The translations under genes and the position numbers were made by a program. From Parapedobacter pyrenivorans_A (GTDB lineage: Bacteria; Bacteroidota; Bacteroidia; Sphingobacteriales; Sphingobacteriaceae), in the NCBI RefSeq assembly GCF_041925275.1, contig NZ_JBHEUZ010000007.1, positions 124,001-188,000 of the forward strand: a stretch of 64,000 nucleotides of DNA. Reading direction: 5' to 3'. The notes below the pieces were generated by a model. It ran no database searches and had not been told where the DNA came from. It worked only from the letters and a program-made list of their open reading frames with translations. This document shows, piece after piece, positions 36,441 to 45,318 of this stretch; within the stretch, counting starts at the first letter, position 1; the number at the start of each line of letters is the position of its first letter.

Positions 36441-36968
36441 TTACTTTTTGCCGAAGAGGCCGCCCAGCAATCCGCCCAGTATATTGCTGCCTGATTGCCC
36501 ACCCAACATGCCGCCCAGCAAGTCACTTAGCCCACCGCCATCGCTCACGTTGCTGTTGCGACTTTGCTTGCCGAGATAGCCCATCACGATGGGAGCCAGC
36601 ATAGCGAGGATCTTGGATACGGTGGCGGATGAAACGCCTGTTTTCCCACTGATGCCCTGTTCAACAGCGCCTAGTTTGTTGCCGAGCACATGGGCCAATA
36701 TACCGTTTCCATCGGTCGTGTCGTTGTCGCCCAAAAAACCCGAAAGGTTATCAAGGATACTCCCGTCATGCTTTGAAGCGAGGGCATTCAGTATCCCGTG
36801 AGCGCCGTTGCCGCTACTCGCATTGTTTTGCAACGCACCCAATAATGCAGGGAGTGCACTCGAAACAACCGCTTGCGTTTGCTCGGCCGAGGCATCGGTG
36901 TTTCGCGCGATGCCGTCAACGACCTCCTTGCCAAGGCTGCCATTAAGTAAGTCAAAAATATCGTTCAT
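36441..36968 (-). CDS. DUF937 (YidB-like) protein
   Basis: A 175-residue soluble protein. The DUF937 core has the alanine-rich VVSSALPALLGALQNNA segment and GVSSATVSKILAMLAPIVMGYLGK. The C-terminal 35 residues are a glycine/leucine repeat (LGGMLGGQSGS, LGGLLGGLFGKK), which may bury in membranes or self-associate. ATG at 36968 is preferred. The gene faces the GH99-like gene, its stop lying 11 bases away, and diverges from the aminopeptidase gene. The role of the family is not established. Confidence 0.8.
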   Translation of the reverse strand: MNDIFDLLNGSLGKEVVDGIARNTDASAEQTQAVVSSALPALLGALQNNASSGNGAHGILNALASKHDGSILDNLSGFLGDNDTTDGNGILAHVLGNKLGAVEQGISGKTGVSSATVSKILAMLAPIVMGYLGKQSRNSNVSDGGGLSDLLGGMLGGQSGSNILGGLLGGLFGKK

Positions 36969-37045
36969 CGTTACCAATTATTTGTTGGGTCTAATGTAGG
37001 TATTTTTTTAGATTTCGTAACTTGCCCACCATCAAAGTGAAGCAA

Positions 37046-38815
37046 ATGACGTATGTAGAGAAGTTGGCTGCCATTCGCAGTCTGATGAAGCGACAACAGA
37101 TCGATGCCTACCTGATCCCGTCTTCTGATCCACATATCAGTGAGTACCTGCCCGATCGCTATAAATGCATCGCTTGGGCATCTGGTTTCACGGGTTCTGC
37201 AGGTACACTGGTAATTACCCAATCGTTTGCGGGCCTCTGGACCGATTCCCGGTATTTTGTGCAGGCTCGCGAGCAACTGGCAGACAGTGGCTACCAATTG
37301 GTGAAGCTGAACGTGCAGCATGCAGCGGAGTATGCCGATTGGCTGGTAGGCAACCTGCCTACAGGGGCTACTGTGGCTTTTGATGGTTGGTTGCTGGCGG
37401 CTTCGTTGGCGGCGGCAGTACGGAAGCCGCTGTTGGCGGCAGGAATTGTGGTGGAGGAAAATGTGGACTTGCTGACACCGTTGTGGCTTGATCGGCCTGC
37501 GCTGCCGAGAAACCCGGCGTATCTCCTGGGAGAACACATTGCTGGCGAGTCGACCGCTGCCAAACTTGCGCGCTTGCGTGCCGATATGGAGAGGCACCAT
37601 GCGGACGCCCATCTCATCTCGTCGCTGGATGACATCGCCTGGTTGCTGAACATGCGGGGCAGTGATGTGGTTTGTAATCCGGTGGTGTTGGCGTTTGCAC
37701 TGGTCACCAGCGATACCGCCACGTTGTTTATCGACCAAACAAAGCTGTCGCAACAGGACCGTGAGACACTCTATGCCGCTGGTATCGGAACGGCAGATTA
37801 TGCGCAGGTGGGTCGCTACTTGGGCAATCTATCCGGCAGGGTGCTATTGCTCGATCCGCGGCGCACATGCAGCCACCTATACAACGCGTTGCTGCCGGAC
37901 ATACGGGACGAGATCAATCCGACCACCCGGTTCAAAGCGGTGAAAAACAACGTGGAGATCGCGCATATCCGTGAAACGATGGTGAAAGATGGCGTAGCAC
38001 TGACTCGATTTTTCAAATGGTTGGAAGAAGCCATCGGAAAAGAAGCCATCACGGAGCTGTCTTTGGCCGAGCGGTTACGGCACCTCCGCGCCGAACAGGA
38101 GGGGTTCGTGGGCGAAAGTTTTGATACCATTGCTGGTTACCGTGCCCACGGTGCGTTGCCCCATTACAAGGCGACGCCGGCCAGCAGCAGTGAGCTGCGG
38201 CCCGAGGGGTTGCTGTTGGTCGACTCCGGCGGCCAATACCGCACGGGTACCACGGATATCACCCGCGTGGTATCGCTTGGTAACGTGACGGCGACCGAAC
38301 GGGCAGACTATACCCTTGTATTGAAGGGGATGATTGAAGGGAGTACGGCGGTGTTCCCCAGCGGGACCCGGGGTTACCAAATCGATGCGATTACACGGAA
38401 GCCACTGTGGGATGAGTTGCGTAACTATGGCCACGGTACGGGGCACGGGGTCGGATTCTTCCTCAACGTACATGAGGGGCCCCATACTTTCAATGGGGCC
38501 GCGGTAGATGTGCCTGTAGAGCCGGGGATGGTGACCTCCATTGAGCCCGGTCTGTACCGCGAAGGGGATTATGGTATCCGTATTGAAAACCTGGTGCTGA
38601 GTACCTATCACGCGGATACCTTGTTTGGCCCCTTCCTGGCATTTGAAACACTGACCGTTTGCTATATCGATACGCAATTGGTTGATACGTCGCTCCTTGA
38701 GACAAAACACACGGCTTGGCTGAATGGGTACCATGCGGCGGTGTATGAGCGATTGGCACCCCATTTGGACGAACAGGAACAGCAATGGTTAGCAAAAAAG
38801 ACAGCAGCGATTTAG
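37046..38815 (+). CDS. Aminopeptidase P family (M24) peptidase
   Basis: A 589-residue Xaa-Pro aminopeptidase of the three-domain type: two N-terminal creatinase-like domains (about 1-300) and a C-terminal M24 pita-bread domain. The metal ligands are visible: two Asp in LVDSGGQYRTGTTDITR, His in GHGTGHGVGFFLN, and Glu in SIEPGLY and GIRIENLVL. It removes N-terminal residues ahead of proline in the cytoplasm. There is no signal peptide. ATG at 37046 is preferred over the in-frame TTG at 37022. Confidence 0.93.
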   Translation: MTYVEKLAAIRSLMKRQQIDAYLIPSSDPHISEYLPDRYKCIAWASGFTGSAGTLVITQSFAGLWTDSRYFVQAREQLADSGYQLVKLNVQHAAEYADWLVGNLPTGATVAFDGWLLAASLAAAVRKPLLAAGIVVEENVDLLTPLWLDRPALPRNPAYLLGEHIAGESTAAKLARLRADMERHHADAHLISSLDDIAWLLNMRGSDVVCNPVVLAFALVTSDTATLFIDQTKLSQQDRETLYAAGIGTADYAQVGRYLGNLSGRVLLLDPRRTCSHLYNALLPDIRDEINPTTRFKAVKNNVEIAHIRETMVKDGVALTRFFKWLEEAIGKEAITELSLAERLRHLRAEQEGFVGESFDTIAGYRAHGALPHYKATPASSSELRPEGLLLVDSGGQYRTGTTDITRVVSLGNVTATERADYTLVLKGMIEGSTAVFPSGTRGYQIDAITRKPLWDELRNYGHGTGHGVGFFLNVHEGPHTFNGAAVDVPVEPGMVTSIEPGLYREGDYGIRIENLVLSTYHADTLFGPFLAFETLTVCYIDTQLVDTSLLETKHTAWLNGYHAAVYERLAPHLDEQEQQWLAKKTAAI

Positions 38816-38836
38816 GTTGGCGGAGGCCCTAAAAAT

Positions 38837-38873
38837 GGAAGAGCTGGCTACCGGGCGGCAGCCAGCTTCTTCC
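38837..38873. terminator. Hairpin after the aminopeptidase gene
   Basis: A stem of about 13 pairs, GGAAGAGCTGGCT with its complement AGCCAGCTTCTTCC (one bulge), closes a GC-rich ten-base loop. There is no T tract on the + strand; the - strand has T5 right after it. It begins 22 bases after the aminopeptidase stop and probably ends that transcript. Confidence 0.5.
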
Positions 38874-38899
38874 TACCTATTAAAACAAACCAAATCTTT

Positions 38900-39106
38900 A
38901 TGGGCCTTATGGCCAATGTTATTTCTTTCCTTAAAAACAATCGCCTTTTCAGCTACGTAATTTCTTCATCAGCCCTCGGCATCGTCTTGTCATCTTCCGA
39001 ATTTGTAATGGGAATTGATAGCAGTTTATCAGATTCTCAAGGAGAATCGCCCCAACAACGGTTGATTGCTGATACAAACATAAAACTAAAATCCTATTTC
39101 TCATAG
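38900..39106 (+). CDS. Possible 68-residue membrane peptide
   Basis: A short reading frame, MGLMANVISFLKNNRLFSY and onward, with one hydrophobic stretch (about 17-38) and a polar C-terminal tail. It lies between a hairpin (38837-38873) and a + strand terminator (39156-39187), so it could be an independent small transcript. There is no family resemblance and no clear ribosome binding site. It could equally be chance. Confidence 0.3.
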   Translation: MGLMANVISFLKNNRLFSYVISSSALGIVLSSSEFVMGIDSSLSDSQGESPQQRLIADTNIKLKSYFS

Positions 39107-39155
39107 TTAAAAAGTGTTAAAATGTTAATTTTTTTTAACCAATACCGGCCGCCGA

Positions 39156-39187
39156 ACCCGGCGAATTGAACCGGGTCCGTGCTTTTT
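39156..39187 (+). terminator. Intrinsic terminator
   Basis: ACCCGG and CCGGGT (39156-39161 and 39171-39176) enclose a nine-base loop and are followed by CCGTGC and T6. It would end + strand transcripts coming from the small reading frame at 38900 or from the aminopeptidase gene. Confidence 0.55.
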
Positions 39188-39238
39188 TATGTTTATGCTT
39201 TTGCTAATTCTATTTAGCGAAAAAAGACGTCCTACGTT

Positions 39239-39514
39239 TTATTCATCTTCCAACGCTAGCCCTCCGCGGCCACGGTAACGTCTCAATGGGCCCTCGAGTT
39301 CGATTTCCAGTACGGTCATGTATGTATCTTGTATTTCGTGTCGTATATCGATGTATACGAAACCCGGAAGGGGCGGTGACCACTTCTTTGGTTGAGCGAT
39401 TTTCAGAACCGTGTTTCCAGCATTACTGCGTCATTTACCATCGTTATAGCGGACCTTGCCGAAAAGCCACCCCAAGCACACTGTGGCGGATATAGCTAAC
39501 GAATAGCGGTTCAT
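39239..39514 (-). pseudogene. Broken reading frame after the esterase gene
   Basis: An ATG at 39514, eight bases after the esterase stop, opens a frame of 91 codons that is interrupted by one TGA (39433-39431) after 27 codons and then stays open for 63 codons to a TAA at 39241-39239. The first part is hydrophobic (YSLAISATVCLGWLFGK) and the second ends TVLEIELEGPL then RRYRGRGGLALEDE. It may be a small gene broken by a point mutation, a real 27-residue peptide, or chance. I recognise no family. Confidence 0.3.
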
Positions 39515-39521
39515 GATCGTG

Positions 39522-42080
39522 TTAGTTTTTGATGATCTGCCAATGGTTGTCATAAAACCCGGCATGCAAAATGCCCTCGGGTCCTCTGGTGAGCATGTCT
39601 AAGTTGAAAAACAAATAGTCCGGAAATCCGCTGGCACCAGCAAAATATTGATTGGCTGTTGCAGCCTGCATTCCTTTTAAGCCGGTTCCCGTGATGACGC
39701 CAACGGTGCGCGTATCGCTTCCCGGCATTTTCCAAATGAAGTAGCCCCCCACATCGATTCCGGAGACATGCTGTTTGCCGATTGCCAAGTTGCTGGAGCC
39801 GACTTGAATAGGGCAGTCGGCGAGCAGTGTTTTCCAAGCGCTGTTGGTATTGGCATTGCCAATGAGGATGATGTTGCGGTCGGCATAGTCTTCCGGTTTG
39901 AACGCATGGTCCGGCACGATGTCAAAAGCACCATTGCCCCGGTAATACCAGGATTCGGCATCGTAACGTGCCTTTTCCAGTGCCCATTGGTTTTCTAGGG
40001 CGTTGCCTTTGGTGCCATAGACGTAAACCATGCGGCGGTTGAAGGCCTCCTTGAACGTCCCGTTGCGGTGCGGTCCTTTTTCGTCAAGACCGGGCTGGTC
40101 GACGCGTTGCCAGTTATTGCCCGATTTTTTCAGGAATAGGGCGGGCTCGCCCGACGACCGAACGAGCTGGATGGGGGAGAGGCTGTCCAGTCGGATGGTG
40201 AGCGCCTGGCCTGCGGCAAATGCGCTGACGTCAAGCCGGAGGACATGGGCGTTTTTCGTGGTTCCGGTTATCTCGCCCGCCCGCAGGTCGCGATCCAAAA
40301 TAATCCGTGTGTATTCGAGCGGGGTCCGCTGTTGGTAGATTGTTGCCCAGTAATATGAAGCGGAAATCCCAGGGTTGGATGTAATGAAGTCGATGTGATG
40401 GACGGCCGTATCGACCTTACGTTTGTGCCAGCTGAAATAGTCAAATAGTGGTTTCCAGTCTACGCTTTCGTTGCTGTACCAATGCGAGCCGCCGGGATAT
40501 TCGTAGTAGCTGAAGTTGGGGTGGAACCTGCCCAGCGTGTCGCGCATTTGGCGCGCATAGGTGACTGGTACGGTACGATCGGCATCCCCATGCAGCACAT
40601 ACACACCGAGCGGTTTGTAGTTGGTTGCATAGGCAGGGACATTGCTTTGGTTACTAGAACGGAGCAGTAAGGTTTCTAGGGCGTTGCGCCCTTGTTCGGG
40701 GATTAGCCCATCGGCAGAGCCGTAGCCCATCAGGGTTGGGTAGCCTGCACAAGGGGCAATGGCAGCCCATTTGTCCGGGTAAGTTGCTCCTAAAAACCAG
40801 GTGCCGTGACCACCCATGGAATGTCCGGTCAGGTAAATGCGTTGGGTATCTGGTTTGAGGGCTTCTTTCGCCAGTGCCAGCACTTCGAGCGCATCGAGGC
40901 GCCCCCAATCCTCCCAATTGAATCCACGGGGTCGGCGGTTGGTGGGTGCCACTAATGTACCCCAGTCTTTGGCGGTATAGGCCTGCGCTTGCCCGAGGGC
41001 TTCCACACCCGCGCCGTGGACGGATAAGAAGAGCGCATCGCCCGGTTTTTCACCCGTACTGGCCGGGTTAACGGCGTAATACTGTACACTGCCGTCGATC
41101 TCACTGACAAAGGTGACGCGATAGGGGATGTTCGCGGGTACGCTGCGAAGGATTAACTGCTTTTCGTCCAGCTGCCTGTTTCGCTGTTTCAGTACCACTG
41201 TGGCGGAAACTTCGCCAATAGCGGTAACCTGTGACGCATCTAACGAGATAGCGACTTTGCGTGTGCTATGCGGCAGGATCGTCGGTACGGATGCGGTACT
41301 CGTTCTGTTCTGCGTTGTGGTGCTTACGGTTAGGTCTGTCAAGGGGTTAGGCGAGGTGTTGATAATGACCACGCCGGCAACAAGATTGCCGTTGTCTTTT
41401 CCCTGCACAATATCCGGTACAGTGGTATCGCCCAGATCCAGGTATACGGGGTTGGGTGGAAAGCGTAACTCCGCGGCTACAAAGAGCCCTCGGATAAAGA
41501 ATTCGTTCAATCCTTTTTTAAGCTGCACGGGGATAGTCATCCACCCCATGCGGTACGGATCGCCGGTATGCAGTTCGCCATTGATCAATACGGCACTGTT
41601 CCCGCGGATGTTCAATACGGCTTGCTGCGGTTTGGATGATTGGTAGGTGGTATAGAGGTAGGTTGGCCCCATTCGTCGCCACTGGGCGGCCCGAGATGTA
41701 CTGCTGGTTTGGCGGTCAATCCGTCCGGGGCCTGCTGGGTTATTGGGGTTATTGAGATTTCCGCCTGCGCCGGCTTGGGGCCGGAAGAAGCCGGATGTAT
41801 CCGCCTGTATGAGTGCCCATCCTGGGCGGCCTTCGTCAACCGTTTTGCCTGCCAGTGATTTTCCTTGCTGGGGTTTTGTCAGCATGCCCTGATAGTGGTG
41901 CCATAGGAGTTCATCGGTGTAGACCGCTTCACGACCGTAGCTAGATGGCACCGGTATAAACAGGCCTTCCGTGAAGCGGTGTGTTTGCTGAGCCAGCGAT
42001 GGAAAATGCCCGATTGCCATCAGCAATAGTAGGACGGCGATGCGGTGTGTTGACGTACGTATGAAGGAACGTGCATGCAT
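39522..42080 (-). CDS. Large secreted alpha/beta-hydrolase (esterase/prolyl-oligopeptidase-like)
   Basis: An 852-residue exported enzyme with a signal peptide (about 1-30). The first 330 residues are beta-rich, with a jelly-roll-like VLNIRGNSAVLINGE segment. An alpha/beta hydrolase follows, with the nucleophile in YLTGHSMGGHGTW near 433, the acid in VLHGDADRTVP and the histidine in YPGGSHWY. The last 290 residues form a further domain that ends YFAGASGFPDYLFF. It is the last gene of the polysaccharide locus and probably removes acyl groups from the glycan. A peptidase role cannot be excluded. Confidence 0.75.
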   Translation of the reverse strand: MHARSFIRTSTHRIAVLLLLMAIGHFPSLAQQTHRFTEGLFIPVPSSYGREAVYTDELLWHHYQGMLTKPQQGKSLAGKTVDEGRPGWALIQADTSGFFRPQAGAGGNLNNPNNPAGPGRIDRQTSSTSRAAQWRRMGPTYLYTTYQSSKPQQAVLNIRGNSAVLINGELHTGDPYRMGWMTIPVQLKKGLNEFFIRGLFVAAELRFPPNPVYLDLGDTTVPDIVQGKDNGNLVAGVVIINTSPNPLTDLTVSTTTQNRTSTASVPTILPHSTRKVAISLDASQVTAIGEVSATVVLKQRNRQLDEKQLILRSVPANIPYRVTFVSEIDGSVQYYAVNPASTGEKPGDALFLSVHGAGVEALGQAQAYTAKDWGTLVAPTNRRPRGFNWEDWGRLDALEVLALAKEALKPDTQRIYLTGHSMGGHGTWFLGATYPDKWAAIAPCAGYPTLMGYGSADGLIPEQGRNALETLLLRSSNQSNVPAYATNYKPLGVYVLHGDADRTVPVTYARQMRDTLGRFHPNFSYYEYPGGSHWYSNESVDWKPLFDYFSWHKRKVDTAVHHIDFITSNPGISASYYWATIYQQRTPLEYTRIILDRDLRAGEITGTTKNAHVLRLDVSAFAAGQALTIRLDSLSPIQLVRSSGEPALFLKKSGNNWQRVDQPGLDEKGPHRNGTFKEAFNRRMVYVYGTKGNALENQWALEKARYDAESWYYRGNGAFDIVPDHAFKPEDYADRNIILIGNANTNSAWKTLLADCPIQVGSSNLAIGKQHVSGIDVGGYFIWKMPGSDTRTVGVITGTGLKGMQAATANQYFAGASGFPDYLFFNLDMLTRGPEGILHAGFYDNHWQIIKN

Positions 42081-42091
42081 AGTATGAACGA

Positions 42092-43540
42092 TTAGTGGAT
42101 CAGTGTAAAGGTGGCGGCATATCGGATGCCACTGTTTTGTTGCTTGGATTTCGGGATGGAGACTTCAAGTGTGTCGTCCGTCCGTTTGAACGAGACTTCG
42201 CCGACGCCGAGTAGTTCCACGCGTTTAATGGCTTTGCCTTCAGGAACCGTAAACCGCAACTTGTCGGGAAGGGAAACTTCATCTTGATCGTCATTACTCA
42301 GGTAAAACACGTAGCTGGCATTGCCGCTTTTATGCTGGGTATAGTAGAGGTTTTGCTCGGCGAAGGGAGCGATGCTACGCGTACTGTAGATACCTTCACT
42401 ATTTACGGACATCCATGTTCCGATTTCTTCCAGGCGTTGGTAGGCTGCTGGATCCCAGTCACCGTGGGGCCCCGGCCCGATATTGAGCAGGTAGCTGCCA
42501 CCACGGGATACGATCTTAATCAGGGTATGGACAATCTGGCGCGCGGGTTTGTAGGTGTCATGGGGTACGTAGCTCCAGGAACCGCCCATGGTCATACAGC
42601 TCTCCCAGGGGATATTGAGGGGCTCCTCGGGCACGGTCTGCTCGGGCGTTACATAGTTTTCGAACTCGCCGGGCACCGTACGGTCCACGACCAGGATGCC
42701 CGGTTGGTGTTTGCGGGCCATACCAGCGATCCGTGCCATGTCAATGTCCTGTTCGACCTTGATTGTACGCTGCCATTCCACGGTCGTATCGACGGTGGCA
42801 AATGGGCGTACCCAGCCGCCATCCAGCCAAAGGATATCCATCTTACCGTAGTCGGTCATCAGCTCCTCGATCTGGTTGTAGGTGAATTGCTTGAAGTTTT
42901 CCCAGCGTTCGGGATACTTAACCGGGTCGTAGTTGACGTTGCGGTCTTTCGGTGGGAAATAGGGCCACCAATAGTCGTCAGAATGCCAGTCGGGCTTGGA
43001 GAAATACGCTCCGATCTTAAAGCCATCGGTGCGGAAAGCACTGAAAATCTCTTTGGCAACATTGGCTTTTGGATTCGCGGAAAATGGAGTTTTCGGGTCA
43101 GTGATTTTATAGTCGCTATGCTTGGTGTCAAACATCGCAAAGCCATCGTGGTGTTTGGTGGTGAAAACCACGTATTTCATGCCCGCCTGTTTGGCTGCTT
43201 CGGCCCATTTTTCAGGATTGAACTGGATGGGATTGAACGTGGTCTGCAGGTTTTCATAGGCCTTTACGTAATCAAAGTAATTTTCGGCATGCGGACCACG
43301 GCGTACGGTCCACCCTTCGTCTTCCGGGCAAAGACTCCAGCTTTCTACGATGCCCCATTGGCTGTACGTGCCCCAATGCATAAAGAGCCCGAATTTAAGG
43401 TCCTGCCACTCGGCAAGGTTTTGCTGCACCAGGGGGTCGGAAGGAGGGACGTAGCCTGCCGAGACGTTGTGGTGCTGGGCATGTAACCCCCACACTGTTA
43501 TACAAGTGAGCGCCGCGCTTAGGACATAATTGAGTTTCAT
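42092..43540 (-). CDS. GH29 alpha-L-fucosidase
   Basis: A 482-residue exported glycosidase with a signal peptide ending near HAQ (residue 22). GH29 marks are KFGLFMHWGTYSQWG near 48, YVVFTTKHHDGFAMFDT, and the retaining nucleophile Asp in DILWLDGGW near 236. The catalytic barrel is followed by a short beta domain with VPEGKAIKRVELLGVGE. It removes alpha-linked L-fucose. ATG at 43540 is chosen because the signal peptide starts there. It lies between the esterase and sulfatase genes in the same operon. Confidence 0.92.
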   Translation of the reverse strand: MKLNYVLSAALTCITVWGLHAQHHNVSAGYVPPSDPLVQQNLAEWQDLKFGLFMHWGTYSQWGIVESWSLCPEDEGWTVRRGPHAENYFDYVKAYENLQTTFNPIQFNPEKWAEAAKQAGMKYVVFTTKHHDGFAMFDTKHSDYKITDPKTPFSANPKANVAKEIFSAFRTDGFKIGAYFSKPDWHSDDYWWPYFPPKDRNVNYDPVKYPERWENFKQFTYNQIEELMTDYGKMDILWLDGGWVRPFATVDTTVEWQRTIKVEQDIDMARIAGMARKHQPGILVVDRTVPGEFENYVTPEQTVPEEPLNIPWESCMTMGGSWSYVPHDTYKPARQIVHTLIKIVSRGGSYLLNIGPGPHGDWDPAAYQRLEEIGTWMSVNSEGIYSTRSIAPFAEQNLYYTQHKSGNASYVFYLSNDDQDEVSLPDKLRFTVPEGKAIKRVELLGVGEVSFKRTDDTLEVSIPKSKQQNSGIRYAATFTLIH

Positions 43541-43671
43541 GGCTAAAAAATTGATTAGATATAAAAATACCGAATAAACAGCAGGTCTTTCTCGTCTGTG
43601 GGCCATATGGTCGTGTGCATAATGGTTTATAATATCGCAATGGTTATCTAAGTAAAGTGGGGGCGGCTTTA

Positions 43672-45276
43672 TTAATCAATATCCTTGTCCACCGTATCGT
43701 CATATTGGGACATGAGCTTCTTCAGACGGTGCTTCAGCTTTGTTTTTACGGATGAGTAATTCTTCTCGTCGAATACATTACGGACCTCCTGCGGGTCTTT
43801 TTTCAAATCATAAAGCTCCCACTCATCCACTTCGTGGAAATAGATCAATTTATACCTATTCGTCCTGATGCCCAGGTGCCGTTCAACATGGTGTACCCCT
43901 TCGGGATTTTCATAGTATCGATAATAGATTGCAGTGCGCCAATCCTTCGGCTTCTTGCCGGCCAATAAAGGTAACAGGGACTCTCCCTGCATATCGCTAG
44001 GCACCTCCACACCTGCGATGGAGAGCATTGTTGGCGCAAAGTCAACATTTTGCACGATTGCATCCTGTTGGGTGTTTTCCTTGATATGCCCCGGATAACT
44101 CATCACCAATGGGATTTCGAGTGATGGCTCATACATAAACCGTTTGTCATACCAACCGTGCTCGCCGAGGAAGAATCCTTGGTCAGACGTATAGATGACC
44201 AACGTGTTCTCGGCCAGTCCGCTATGATCAAGGTAGTCCAACAGCTTACCGACTTCATCGTCCACAGATTTTACCGTTAGCAGGTAATCATTCATGTATC
44301 GGTTATATTTCCAGTGCGCCAGATTATCCGCATTACGGTGCGAATTGCTGTAATACGCTGCTGAAATAGGTCGATAATACCGGTCCCATAGTGCTCTTTC
44401 TTGGCCATCCATTCTGGACAGGCCATAGTTTAACCACGTGAAAGCATTGTTCCGGGCATCTCCCCCTGTTCCCGTTTCGTCTTCGGGGTTTCTTAATTCG
44501 AGCTTGAGGTCGTATCCCAGATACATGTTTTCGACTTTCATGTCTTGCTTAAAAGCCGCGCTGGACCGCGTATCGTATTCGTCGAAAAACGTTGCAGGAA
44601 GGTCGAATACTCTTTCTGTATGATGGGCAAGGTCTTTCACATTTGGCATCCAATTGCGATGTGGGCCCTTTTCATGGACCATCAATAGTATCGGCCTGCC
44701 GCTGCTCTTTCCCTTTTCTAAAATTTGAATGGCCTTTTCAGTAATTACTTCGGTAACATAACCTGCTTCAACTATGGTATCCTTTCCATTGAAAAACCTT
44801 GGGGCATAGTATTCGCCTTGGTCAATCAAGATGTCGTATTGGTCAAATCCCTGCGGTTTGGAACCAAGGTGCCATTTCCCGACAATAGCGGTGTAGTACC
44901 CCGCTGCTTGTAGGTGTTTTGGCAGGGATGGTTGATTTCCATCGAAAACATCGCGATCATTTGATTTAAACCCATTTTTATGGCTGAACTTACCGGTAAG
45001 GAGGACCGCCCGTGAGGGTCCGCACAACGCATTGGTCACGAACGCGTTGTTGAATTTGATGCCCTTTTCGGCTATCCGGTCTAGGTTGGGTGTTTCGGTC
45101 AAATTCCGCGAGTAGGCGCTCATTGCATTCCTCGAATGGTCATCCGTCATAATGAAGATGATATTGGGCCTTTTCTGCCGGGGTCTAACCGATTCAATTT
45201 CTTGACCGAGTGCCCCAGTTCCACTGGCCAGGAGCAAAAATATCGTGGCCGACAATTTGGGAACGGTATTCTTCAT
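43672..45276 (-). CDS. S1-family sulfatase
   Basis: A 534-residue exported sulfatase with a signal peptide (1-24). The formylglycine site is CGPSR within NALCGPSRAVLLTGK near residue 86, and metal-binding residues are in IIFIMTDDHSRNAM and IYTSDQGFFLGEHGW. The cysteine type requires an anaerobic or aerobic maturase, and none is in the window. It removes sulfate esters from a glycan. It is paired with a second, different sulfatase gene just upstream, so at least two sulfate positions may be addressed. Confidence 0.93.
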   Translation of the reverse strand: MKNTVPKLSATIFLLLASGTGALGQEIESVRPRQKRPNIIFIMTDDHSRNAMSAYSRNLTETPNLDRIAEKGIKFNNAFVTNALCGPSRAVLLTGKFSHKNGFKSNDRDVFDGNQPSLPKHLQAAGYYTAIVGKWHLGSKPQGFDQYDILIDQGEYYAPRFFNGKDTIVEAGYVTEVITEKAIQILEKGKSSGRPILLMVHEKGPHRNWMPNVKDLAHHTERVFDLPATFFDEYDTRSSAAFKQDMKVENMYLGYDLKLELRNPEDETGTGGDARNNAFTWLNYGLSRMDGQERALWDRYYRPISAAYYSNSHRNADNLAHWKYNRYMNDYLLTVKSVDDEVGKLLDYLDHSGLAENTLVIYTSDQGFFLGEHGWYDKRFMYEPSLEIPLVMSYPGHIKENTQQDAIVQNVDFAPTMLSIAGVEVPSDMQGESLLPLLAGKKPKDWRTAIYYRYYENPEGVHHVERHLGIRTNRYKLIYFHEVDEWELYDLKKDPQEVRNVFDEKNYSSVKTKLKHRLKKLMSQYDDTVDKDID

Positions 45277-45318
45277 ATAATTGGCGCATTAATATTAGGG
45301 ATTCTTAGTCATCATGAT

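Noticed and set aside
39286..39495. A 69-codon + strand frame before the esterase end.
   Set aside because: It shows no signal, motif or ribosome binding site and is opposite the better-placed broken frame at 39239-39514.
42284..43486. A 400-codon frame opposite the GH29 gene.
   Set aside because: It is an antisense shadow; the GH29 protein on the other strand has signal peptide and catalytic motifs.
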